From assembly GCF_044901685.1 (NCBI RefSeq), contig NZ_JBJDPS010000002.1:310001-374000 (forward strand): a stretch of DNA of 64,000 bases. The letters are read 5' to 3'. Below, one piece after another: positions 8,413-16,038 of the stretch; positions within the stretch are counted from its first letter, which is position 1; every line of letters starts with the position of its first letter. The DNA is from Micromonospora_G sp044901685 (GTDB lineage Bacteria > Actinomycetota > Actinomycetes > Mycobacteriales > Micromonosporaceae). The notes beneath the pieces were generated by a model. The model worked only from the letters and a program-made list of their open reading frames with translations, ran no database searches and was not told the origin of the DNA. A program made the translations under genes and the position numbers.

Positions 8413-9819
8413 ATGGCACGCGTGCTCACTCCCCGTGCGGAGGATTTTCCCCGCTGGTACCAGGACCTGATCGCCAAAGCGCAGCTCGCCGACAACGGGC
8501 CGGTGCGCGGGACGATGGTCATCCGACCAGCGGGCTACGCCATCTGGGAGCGGATGCAGGCCGAGATGGACAACCGGATCAAGCTGGCGGGGGCGGAGAA
8601 CGCCTACTTCCCGCTCTTCATCCCGGAGAACTACCTCAAGCGCGAGGCCGAGCACGTCGAGGGCTTCTCCCCGGAACTGGCCGTGGTCACCCACGGCGGC
8701 GGCAAGCCGTTGGCCGAGCCGGTGGTGGTCCGCCCGACCAGTGAGACGGTGATCGGCGAGTTCATGGCCAAGTGGGTCGACTCGTACCGGGACCTGCCGT
8801 TGCTGCTCAACCAGTGGGCCAACGTGGTCCGCTGGGAGCTGCGCCCCCGGATCTTCCTGCGTACCAGCGAGTTCCTCTGGCAGGAGGGGCACACCGCGCA
8901 CGCCGACGAGGCGGACGCGCGGGCCTACGCCCGCCGCATCCTGCACGAGGTGTACGAGGACATGATGGTCAACGTACTGGCCATCCCGGTGGTCGTCGGC
9001 CGCAAGACCGCCCGCGAGCGGTTCGCCGGTGCCACCAGCACGTACACGCTCGAAGGCATGATGGGCGACGGCAAGGCGCTCCAACTCGGCACCAGCCACG
9101 AGCTGGGGCAGAACTTCGCCAGGGCGTTCGACATCACCTACTCCGCCGCGACCGGCGGGGTCGAGCACGCGTGGACCACCTCCTGGGGGACCTCCACCCG
9201 GATGCTCGGCGGTCTGATCATGACCCACGGCGACGACAACGGGCTGCGGGTGCCGCCCCGGCTCGCCCCGGTCCAGGCGTACCTGATGGTGGTCAAGGCC
9301 GGTGACGGGGTCACCGAGGCGGCGGCGAAGCTGCGCGACGCGCTGCGTGACGCCGGGGTCCGGGTCGCGCTCGACGAGCGGGTGGACACCCCGTTCGGCC
9401 GCCGGGCCGTCGACGCCGAGCTCAAGGGCTATCCGGTACGCGTCGAGGTGGGCCCGCGCGACCTGGCAGCAGGTAATGCGGTGATCGTCCGGCGCACCGA
9501 CGGGTCGAAGACTCCGGTGCCGGTCGCCGACGTCGTCTCGGCGGTGCTCGCCGCGCTCGACGCCGACCAGAAGGCGCTCCACGACGAGGCGCTCGCGCTG
9601 CGCGAGTCCCGCACCGTAGAGGTCGCCACCCTGGCGGAGGCGATCGAGGCGGCGGCGAACGGCTGGGCCCGGGTGCCGTGGTCGGCGGTCGGCGTCGAGG
9701 GCGAGGCCGAGGCGAACGGCCAGGGCGTCACCGTACGCTGCCTGGTCCGGGCCGACGGTTCGGTGCCGGACTCGGAGGACGAGCCCGACCTGGTCGCCAT
9801 CCTGGCCCGCTCCTACTGA
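8413..9819 (+). CDS. proS: Prolyl-tRNA synthetase, short (eukaryote/archaeal-like) type
   Basis: Charges tRNA-Pro with proline. At 468 residues it lacks the editing insertion of the classical bacterial enzyme and has the arrangement of the archaeal/eukaryotic-type ProRS. Class II motif 2 is seen in R-W-E-L-R-P-R-I-F-L-R-T-S-E-F-L-W-Q-E-G and motif 3 in H-G-D-D-N-G-L-R-V-P-P-R; the anticodon-binding domain follows (about 295-390) and a C-terminal domain ends in A-R-S-Y, with the conserved terminal tyrosine of this type. The ATG at 8413 gives the family start M-A-R-V-L-T-P-R. Whether it is the only ProRS of the strain cannot be told. Confidence 0.93.
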   Translation: MARVLTPRAEDFPRWYQDLIAKAQLADNGPVRGTMVIRPAGYAIWERMQAEMDNRIKLAGAENAYFPLFIPENYLKREAEHVEGFSPELAVVTHGGGKPLAEPVVVRPTSETVIGEFMAKWVDSYRDLPLLLNQWANVVRWELRPRIFLRTSEFLWQEGHTAHADEADARAYARRILHEVYEDMMVNVLAIPVVVGRKTARERFAGATSTYTLEGMMGDGKALQLGTSHELGQNFARAFDITYSAATGGVEHAWTTSWGTSTRMLGGLIMTHGDDNGLRVPPRLAPVQAYLMVVKAGDGVTEAAAKLRDALRDAGVRVALDERVDTPFGRRAVDAELKGYPVRVEVGPRDLAAGNAVIVRRTDGSKTPVPVADVVSAVLAALDADQKALHDEALALRESRTVEVATLAEAIEAAANGWARVPWSAVGVEGEAEANGQGVTVRCLVRADGSVPDSEDEPDLVAILARSY

Positions 9820-9838
9820 CGGTTTCGACGAGCTGACG

Positions 9839-10531
9839 GTGTCGAGCGCCGCGCGTCACCTGTCGCGAACCGGGGCCGCCGAGCCCCGGTTCGCCCCCGG
9901 CCGACTGATCATGCACCGCAACGTACGGCGGGGCCGGATCGGCTGGGTCCGCGCGGCCCGGGTGGTCAGCGACGACGAGCGGGGCCTACTGCTCTGGATC
10001 GGCCGAGGCTCCCCGGTGGCGAACGAGGTCGCCGACGACGGCCGGGGCATGCGCGCGATGCCGTTCGCCGAGTGGCTGACCCGGGGCTACCAACTCGCCA
10101 CGGGCGTCTGGACCGGGCCGCCGCTGTTGAAGTTCCTGCCGACCGGCGCCGACCACTCGGTCTGGCTGTTCCGGGGCGCCGACGACCGGTTCGCCCACTG
10201 GTACGTCAACCTCGAAGAGCACGGCGTGCGCTGGGACGACGGCACGGTGGCCGGGGTGGACGTCGTCGACCAGGACCTCGACATCCTGGTCGAGCCGGAC
10301 CTGAGCTGGCGTTGGAAGGACGAGGAGGAGTTCGCCGAGCGCCTCGGGTTCCCCGACGGTTACTGGGTGCCCGACGAGGCGGCGGTCCGGGCCGAGGGGC
10401 TGCGGGTGGTGGCGACGATCGAGTCCGGTGCGTTCCCGTTCGACGGGACCTGGACCGACTTCGTACCCGATCCGACCTGGACGGTCCCGGCGGCGCTGCC
10501 GCCCGGCTGGGACCGGCCGCCGGCCCGCTGA
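9839..10531 (+). CDS. DUF402 (FomD-barrel) family protein
   Basis: A 230-residue cytoplasmic protein of the DUF402 family. Visible hallmarks are the W-Y-V-N-L-E segment in the middle, the V-D-V-V-D-Q-D-L-D-I-L-V-E-P-D acidic run and W-K-D-E-E-E-F-A-E-R, which line the nucleotide- and metal-binding barrel in characterised members (nucleoside tri/diphosphatases such as Ntdp and FomD). Hydrolysis of a nucleotide-type substrate is likely; the real substrate is unknown. The GTG start lies 19 bp after proS, so it may share its transcript. An ATG within the N-terminal 25 residues is an alternative start. Confidence 0.8.
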   Translation: MSSAARHLSRTGAAEPRFAPGRLIMHRNVRRGRIGWVRAARVVSDDERGLLLWIGRGSPVANEVADDGRGMRAMPFAEWLTRGYQLATGVWTGPPLLKFLPTGADHSVWLFRGADDRFAHWYVNLEEHGVRWDDGTVAGVDVVDQDLDILVEPDLSWRWKDEEEFAERLGFPDGYWVPDEAAVRAEGLRVVATIESGAFPFDGTWTDFVPDPTWTVPAALPPGWDRPPAR

Positions 10532-10595
10532 CGTCCGGGTCGGGACCGGCTGCCGGCGGGCCTGCCCCGAGCTGACCTCCAATTCGGACAAACGG

Positions 10596-10616
10596 GCACG
10601 ACAAACTGTGTCGTGC
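10596..10616. promoter_or_regulatory. Inverted repeat before the 10.7-18.6 kb gene run
   Basis: GCACGACA (10596-10603) and TGTCGTGC (10609-10616) form perfect 8-bp arms around five bases. The element lies 37 bases before a TAGGCT -10-like hexamer (10653-10658) and may be an operator for the following genes; a terminator of the DUF402 gene is the alternative. Confidence 0.4.
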
Positions 10617-10652
10617 TCCTGACAGAAATCGTAAAACCGCAGGTCAGAGACC

Positions 10653-10658
10653 TAGGCT
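10653..10658 (+). promoter_or_regulatory. -10-like element before the gene at 10692
   Basis: TAGGCT would start a transcript near 10665 with a leader of about 27 bases that contains the GGGAGG ribosome site (10681-10686) of the next gene. No -35 was recognised. Confidence 0.45.
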
Positions 10659-10691
10659 CCGGGCAAGTCGTTCCACCGGTGGGAGGTCCCC

Positions 10692-11258
10692 GTGACCGAC
10701 CAGATCACCTCCTGGGCAGACCTGCAGGCACGCGCGGCCGAGATCCTCGCCCGGGTCAACGCCAATCCCCGGTTGGGCCGCGCCGCGGCGGCCAACCCGA
10801 TGCTCACCATCGAGCGGCTGGACTACGCCATCGACCCGGAGGCCCGGACGGCCATCGCCGACCGGCTCCGGTTGGGGTCCGGCGCCGCCGAGCGGCTCGC
10901 CGACCTGCGTCGGGAGGTGGCCGCCCTGGCCGGACGGGCGGTCGACCCGGACGATCCGGAGGACGTACGCAGACTCCTGGTCGAGTTGGGCATCGTCGCG
11001 GTGTCGCCGGCACCGGTGCTGGACACCACCGCGCCACGTTGGCACCCCGAGGGTGCCGCACCTGACCCGCTGCGTCGCCTGCGCGACCAGCACCCGGTCC
11101 TGGCGCCGCTGCTGGACTACCGGCGGATCTCGGCCGCCCGGCCCCGGTTCGCGCCCGAGTGGATCTTCGTACGCCTGCTGGAGGCGGACCAGGCGGCGTC
11201 CGTGACCGAGGTCGTCGGACGGCTGCGCCCCGGGACGCCGTCGAGCGTCGAGCGGTAG
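10692..11258 (+). CDS. Unknown 188-residue protein, partner of the PKD protein
   Basis: Family not recognised. The protein is soluble, has no cysteine and no signal peptide. The first 60 residues are helical and contain A-N-P-R-L-G-R-A-A-A-A-N-P, faintly like the N-P repeats of nitrile-hydratase-type leader peptides; this is a weak resemblance only. The second half is charged and Pro-rich. The GTG has a strong ribosome site (GGGAGG, six bases upstream). It ends only 15 bp before the large PKD gene, so the two are almost surely made together, and a role in handling that protein is a reasonable guess. Confidence 0.75.
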   Translation: MTDQITSWADLQARAAEILARVNANPRLGRAAAANPMLTIERLDYAIDPEARTAIADRLRLGSGAAERLADLRREVAALAGRAVDPDDPEDVRRLLVELGIVAVSPAPVLDTTAPRWHPEGAAPDPLRRLRDQHPVLAPLLDYRRISAARPRFAPEWIFVRLLEADQAASVTEVVGRLRPGTPSSVER

Positions 11259-11273
11259 CGGAGGAGGGCGGGC

Positions 11274-14200
11274 ATGGCCGAGACGCACGGGTACGACATC
11301 GTGATCCAGGCGACGTCGGCGCTCCCGCGCAAGGCGCTGCGGGAGGCGTGGAGATCCGGCACCGTGCCCCGGTACCTGCCGATCCCGGCCGGAATCGACC
11401 TCGGCGGCGGCCACACCACCGCCGGTGGCCAGATCGAGGTCGCGCCGCTCGGGCTCGACGCCGAACTCCTACCCACTGGCGACGGTTGCCGCCTCGTCCT
11501 CGGTCTGGTCGTCCAGGTCACCCTCGCCGACCCGCCGGTTCCCTCGGCCCGGCTGCTCGACCTCACCGCCACCGTACGGGCACAGGTGCCGATCGGTACG
11601 CTGCCGGACTCCCGCGATGTCGGGATCCGACTCGGCGGGCTGCCCCGCGACGCGGTCACCGTGACCGTCACCAGCGGCGCCCCGACCGCCGGCAAAATCG
11701 ACCAACTCCTGGCCGAGTACGTCCACCTCGGGTACGAGAACGGCGGACCCGGTGGCGTGATCCACCCGGGGGCACCGGTGTTCCCGCACGAGCGGGACGA
11801 CACCGGGCAAGGGTTCTCGTTCGGCGCCGGTGGCTACCGGTTCGACACCCACCTGGAGTTGTACGACGACCAGAGCCAGCCCGCGTACCGGATCGAGGTG
11901 GGACGACCCGGCCCGACGCAGGCACTGTTCAGCGTCCCCTGCTACCTGCGCCTGTGGCACGCCGCCGAGGGCACCGGTCCGGCGCCGACGGGCACTTCCA
12001 CTCCTACCTCCGCGCTCGCGGAGCCGATGGGGATCGGGGGGCGGCTGGAGATCCTGGTCGACCTGGAGACGTCGCCGGGGGCGTACACGTTGCGGTTCGA
12101 CACCGCGACGGTGACCGCGGCCCAGATCGCGCCGGCACCGGGGCTGGAGGGGACCAACTACACGCTGAACAACAGTGCTCTGTTCGGGCTCCTGGAACCC
12201 GCCCTGCGCGGCTGGCTCGCCGAGTGGGGCGGGACGCTGGTCGCGGGCTTCGGGCCACGGACCGTACCGGTGCCGACCACCGGTCGGATCGAGGCCATGG
12301 TCGCGGACGTGTTCCACGCCGACCTCGGCGGCCGGGACCACCTGGCGCTCTGGACCCCGGGGGCCGGCGCCGAGCCGTTCGAGGCGCGTGACGTCACCAC
12401 CCGGGTCGCCCTCGACGCCCTCACCATCGCGGTCAACGCCGGACCCGGCGCGGACATCGCCGCCGTCGGGCAACTGGTGCCGACCGGACGCGACTTCGCC
12501 ATCGCACTGCCCGGACCGGTGCTGCGCGCGGCGATCGAGGCCGCCCGTGCCGCCAACGGCTGGTCCGATGCCGACCTGCCCCGCCGGTTCGAGCGGGACG
12601 ACACCCGGGCGGAGGTCCGCGAACTCGAGCTGAGCCTGACCGACAGCGGCATTCGGATGACCGGCGCGCTCACGGTGGTCGACGCGATCCTCGGCTGTGT
12701 CGACGTCGACGTGACCTTCCGGTCCGACGCGGACCTGCGCTGGAACCCGGACGGCGGCACCGGTCCCGACGGCGTGCAGGCGCTGGAGGTCGAGGTGGTC
12801 GGCGACCCGGAACTGGACCCGGAGCGGTCGGTCGCGTACTGGCTGGTCGCGATCGTGCTGGGGCTGACGAGTTGGGGCGCGGGCAGCATCCTGGTCGGGA
12901 TCGCCGCGGTGGTGACCGCCGCCGTACTGACCGGGATCGCCGCCACCATCGGCGGGTCCAGAGCGGTCGACCCGCGCGACGGTACGGTCCGGGGCATCAG
13001 CGGCTGGCCGGGCGAACTGGCCGGGATCGGCCGGGTACGGGCGGTCTTCCACAACCCGGTCACGATCGGCGGCGACGGTCTCGTGGTCGCCGGCACCCTG
13101 GAGGTGACCAGTTCGTGCGCGCGGACGGCGGTGCTCGTCGCCCGCAGCGGCGGATCGTACGCGGGCACCGCCGGCACCCCGATCACCCTGACCGCCGGCA
13201 ACACCGACCCGGCCGCCCGGTACGTCTGGCGGCCCGGCGACGGCAGTCCGCCGGTCACCACCCGAGACCTGGCGCACACCTACTTCGTCAGCGGCGTGCA
13301 CCTGGCCACCCACTCGCTCACCGTCACCGGCCCCGGCGGCGCCACCAGTCACCACTTCGCCCTGGTGCACGTGGCCAACGTGCCGCCGACCGTGGACGCC
13401 GGCCCGGACGTGGTGGTCGACGAGGGCGAACTGGTCACCCTGGTCGGCCGCTTCTCCGACCGGGAGTGGACGGACACGCACGAGACCACCTGGAACTTCG
13501 GCGACAACTCGCCGACCGAACCGGGCACGCTGGCGGAGACCAACACCCCGCCCCGGGCCGAGGGGACCAGCACCGCCCGGCACGCCTGGTGCGACGACGG
13601 GGTCTACGAGGTGACCCTGCGGGTGCGCGACCGCGACGGCGGCGTGGCCACCGACACCCGGCTGGTGACCGTACGGAACGTGCCGCCGGTCGTGGACGCC
13701 GGTCCGGACCTGTTCACGTACCCGGCGACGGTGCTCACCCTCACCGCCGCCTTCAGCGACCCCGGCTGGTGCGACACGCACACCGCGACCTGGGCGTTCG
13801 GCGACACCACGGCCGCGATCCCGGCCGTGGTGACCGAGACCCACCAGCCCCCGGCGAGCCGGGGCACGGCGGTGGCGGCGCACCGCTATCCGGACTGCGG
13901 CACCTTCGTGGCGCGCTGCACCGTGGTCGACGACGACGGCGGGGTCGGCAGCGACGAGGTGGTGGTCCGGGCCATCGACGTGGTCAACCGCCACTTCGAG
14001 GACGGGTTCGCCCAGCGCGGCACCGGTGCGGTGGCGATCGGGTGGGAGCCGTACCTGCGGTCGGCGTCGTCGGGCAACACCGCCGCCCGGCACACCGCCA
14101 GCAACTTTGTCGTGCACGGCGGTCGGCGGGCCCAGGGGCTCCAGGCCGGCGCCCGCGAGCGGGTCGGGATCCACCAGCGGATCGGCGCCAACCCGGACTG

Positions 14201-15002
14201 GTCCTACCAGCTCACCGCCTGGTACGACCTCGACCAGGCCCGGCCGGGCACGGCCCGGCTGGGGGTCGACCCGGCCGGGGGCGTCGACCCGGGCGCCGGC
14301 TCCGTCGTCTGGAGCGACGGTACGGCGACCGAACGGTGGAGCCCGCTGACCGTACGGGTCACCGCCGGCGCCGCCGCGATCACGGTCTTCCTGGAGGCGT
14401 ACCGGGCGGACGGGCGGGACCCCGCTCCGGGAGCCGAACGGGTCTGGTTCGACGACGTGGAGTTGCTCGCCGCGCAGCCGTACTGCCCACCGGTGGCGGC
14501 ACCGGCGGCCGAGGCGGCGCTCGACTTCGCTGACCGGGACCGGGGCACCCAGTTCCCGCCGGAGTGGTCCGAGCAGGACTTCTCCCTACGTACGCCGGAC
14601 GGCGGTGCGCGGGCGGTGGTGAGTCTGGAGCCGCCGGCCGACGGCACCGCGCTCCGGCTCGGCCTCGGCCTCGTGATCCGGCCACCGCGCCCGGCCGAAC
14701 GGGTCACGCTCACCCTGCTCAACGCCGGTGGTCGGCCGCTGTCGCTGATCGCCGTCGACGCCGGTGGCAACGTGCGGGACCGGGCCCAACTTCCGCCGGC
14801 CAGCCAGGCGCTGCCGGCCGCCGTCGTGCTCACCGGGCCGGGCATCGTCGCGGTCCGGATCGACGGCCGGGGCGCGGAGGCGTTCCTGGTCCGCTGCCGG
14901 GCGGTGCTCGGGACCCCGGTCCCGCCCGCCCCGCGTGAACCGGTCCACCCGGTGACACCGCCACCCGGTACGGGCACGGTGGAGAGGGGTTGGCGTGGCT
15001 GA
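11274..15002 (+). CDS. Large multidomain PKD protein with internal hydrophobic hairpin
   Basis: A 1242-residue protein without an N-terminal signal. The first 500 residues begin H-G-Y-D-I-V-I-Q, reminiscent of OrfX/P47-type lipid-binding (TULIP) proteins, but this likeness is weak. A long hydrophobic Gly/Ala-rich stretch (about 518-565) could be a membrane hairpin or a buried tip. Then come three PKD-like beta domains (about 626-702, 703-802 and 803-900), shown by V-P-P-x-V-D-A-G-P-D linkers, W-x-F-G-D and V-x-D-x-D-G-G; a jelly-roll, CBM-like domain (about 903-1062) with W-F-D-D-V-E-L; and a C-terminal beta domain. PKD and CBM-like modules usually work outside the cell, so the export route is a puzzle. 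It follows an unknown gene by 15 bp and precedes a prenyl synthase by 39 bp. Confidence 0.8.
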   Translation: MAETHGYDIVIQATSALPRKALREAWRSGTVPRYLPIPAGIDLGGGHTTAGGQIEVAPLGLDAELLPTGDGCRLVLGLVVQVTLADPPVPSARLLDLTATVRAQVPIGTLPDSRDVGIRLGGLPRDAVTVTVTSGAPTAGKIDQLLAEYVHLGYENGGPGGVIHPGAPVFPHERDDTGQGFSFGAGGYRFDTHLELYDDQSQPAYRIEVGRPGPTQALFSVPCYLRLWHAAEGTGPAPTGTSTPTSALAEPMGIGGRLEILVDLETSPGAYTLRFDTATVTAAQIAPAPGLEGTNYTLNNSALFGLLEPALRGWLAEWGGTLVAGFGPRTVPVPTTGRIEAMVADVFHADLGGRDHLALWTPGAGAEPFEARDVTTRVALDALTIAVNAGPGADIAAVGQLVPTGRDFAIALPGPVLRAAIEAARAANGWSDADLPRRFERDDTRAEVRELELSLTDSGIRMTGALTVVDAILGCVDVDVTFRSDADLRWNPDGGTGPDGVQALEVEVVGDPELDPERSVAYWLVAIVLGLTSWGAGSILVGIAAVVTAAVLTGIAATIGGSRAVDPRDGTVRGISGWPGELAGIGRVRAVFHNPVTIGGDGLVVAGTLEVTSSCARTAVLVARSGGSYAGTAGTPITLTAGNTDPAARYVWRPGDGSPPVTTRDLAHTYFVSGVHLATHSLTVTGPGGATSHHFALVHVANVPPTVDAGPDVVVDEGELVTLVGRFSDREWTDTHETTWNFGDNSPTEPGTLAETNTPPRAEGTSTARHAWCDDGVYEVTLRVRDRDGGVATDTRLVTVRNVPPVVDAGPDLFTYPATVLTLTAAFSDPGWCDTHTATWAFGDTTAAIPAVVTETHQPPASRGTAVAAHRYPDCGTFVARCTVVDDDGGVGSDEVVVRAIDVVNRHFEDGFAQRGTGAVAIGWEPYLRSASSGNTAARHTASNFVVHGGRRAQGLQAGARERVGIHQRIGANPDWSYQLTAWYDLDQARPGTARLGVDPAGGVDPGAGSVVWSDGTATERWSPLTVRVTAGAAAITVFLEAYRADGRDPAPGAERVWFDDVELLAAQPYCPPVAAPAAEAALDFADRDRGTQFPPEWSEQDFSLRTPDGGARAVVSLEPPADGTALRLGLGLVIRPPRPAERVTLTLLNAGGRPLSLIAVDAGGNVRDRAQLPPASQALPAAVVLTGPGIVAVRIDGRGAEAFLVRCRAVLGTPVPPAPREPVHPVTPPPGTGTVERGWRG

Positions 15003-15041
15003 CCGTACGACCGTCCCCGGCCGTGGCCGCAGGTGGCCGCG

Positions 15042-16037
15042 ATGACGGTGGTCGGCGCGGCGACGGTGGACGACCGGTGGCTGGCCAGCGCGCGGGCCCG
15101 GACCGCGCTGGGCGACCTGGACCGGCGGATGAAGGACGCGGTGGCGTCGCGCGACCCGGGTCTCTGGACGATGGCCACGGCCCTGCTCGACCGGGGCGGC
15201 AAACGGATCCGGCCGGCGTTGCTGCTGGTCGCCGGTGAGTTCGGCACCTTCCGGCCGGACCGGCTGCTCGACGCGGCGGTCGCCCTGGAGTTGCTGCACC
15301 TGGCCACGCTCTACCACGACGACGTGCTCGACCGGGCGGTCAGCCGCCGGCACGGGCCGACCGCCAACGCCCAGTGGGGTGACGCCGCCGCCCTGGTCAC
15401 CGGCACCTTTCTGGTGGCGAGGGCGAGCGCCCTGATCACCGCCTTCGACGACTGTTACGGCCGGGACGTGGCCCGCGCGGTGGTCGCGCTCTGCACCGGG
15501 CAGCTCCGGGAGACCGAGAACGCGTTCCACACCGGACTGACCGAGGACGAGTACATGCGGATCATCGCGGGCAAGACCGCGACCCTGTTCGAGCTTCCCT
15601 GCCGGCTCGGCGCGCGGCTGGCCGACGCGCCGGACCGGATCGTCACCGCCCTCTCCCGGTACGGCCACGACCTCGGCATCGCGTTCCAGCTCGCCGACGA
15701 CGCGCTGGACGTGTGGGGCAGCGCGGAACGGCTGGGCAAGTACCCGCTCGGCGACGTACGGGAGGGGGTCTACACGCTGTCCGTACTCCGGCTGCTGGCC
15801 CGCGCGACGCCGGCCGCGCAACGGGTACGCGAACTGCTCGGCCTGCTCGACCCCGGTGCCGCCCAACTCGCCGAGGTGCGCAACCTGGTGCTCCGCTCCG
15901 GGGTGGTGGACCAGGTCCTCGGGGAGGCCCGGGAACTCGCCACCCGGGCCCGGGGTCACCTCGCCGTGCTGCCCGAGGGTCCGGCCCGGGAGTCGCTGTG
16001 GCGGCTGGCCGACCACGCCATCGCCAGGGCCGGCTGA
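15042..16037 (+). CDS. Polyprenyl (trans-isoprenyl) diphosphate synthase
   Basis: All-helical enzyme of about 331 residues that lengthens allylic diphosphates with isopentenyl diphosphate. Both aspartate-rich motifs are intact: H-D-D-V-L-D (D93, D94, D97) and A-D-D-A-L-D (D219, D220, D223), as are G-G-K-R-I-R-P near the start and G-K-T-A-T-L-F-E-L-P-C. The chain length of the product cannot be read. The ATG at 15042 is chosen; GTG 15033 in the same frame is possible. The stop lies one base before the next gene's ATG, which carries a degenerate relative of this same enzyme, so a two-subunit prenyl synthase is possible. Confidence 0.92.
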   Translation: MTVVGAATVDDRWLASARARTALGDLDRRMKDAVASRDPGLWTMATALLDRGGKRIRPALLLVAGEFGTFRPDRLLDAAVALELLHLATLYHDDVLDRAVSRRHGPTANAQWGDAAALVTGTFLVARASALITAFDDCYGRDVARAVVALCTGQLRETENAFHTGLTEDEYMRIIAGKTATLFELPCRLGARLADAPDRIVTALSRYGHDLGIAFQLADDALDVWGSAERLGKYPLGDVREGVYTLSVLRLLARATPAAQRVRELLGLLDPGAAQLAEVRNLVLRSGVVDQVLGEARELATRARGHLAVLPEGPARESLWRLADHAIARAG

Positions 16038-16038
16038 G

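Noticed and set aside
5989..9582. Open frame of 1197 codons on the minus strand over ffh, the amidohydrolase and proS
   Set aside because: Shadow of three real genes; spans intergenic DNA and shows no domain.
12872..14533. Second frame of 553 codons inside the PKD gene
   Set aside because: Arg/Gly-rich shadow in another frame; the PKD frame has clear domains and normal composition.
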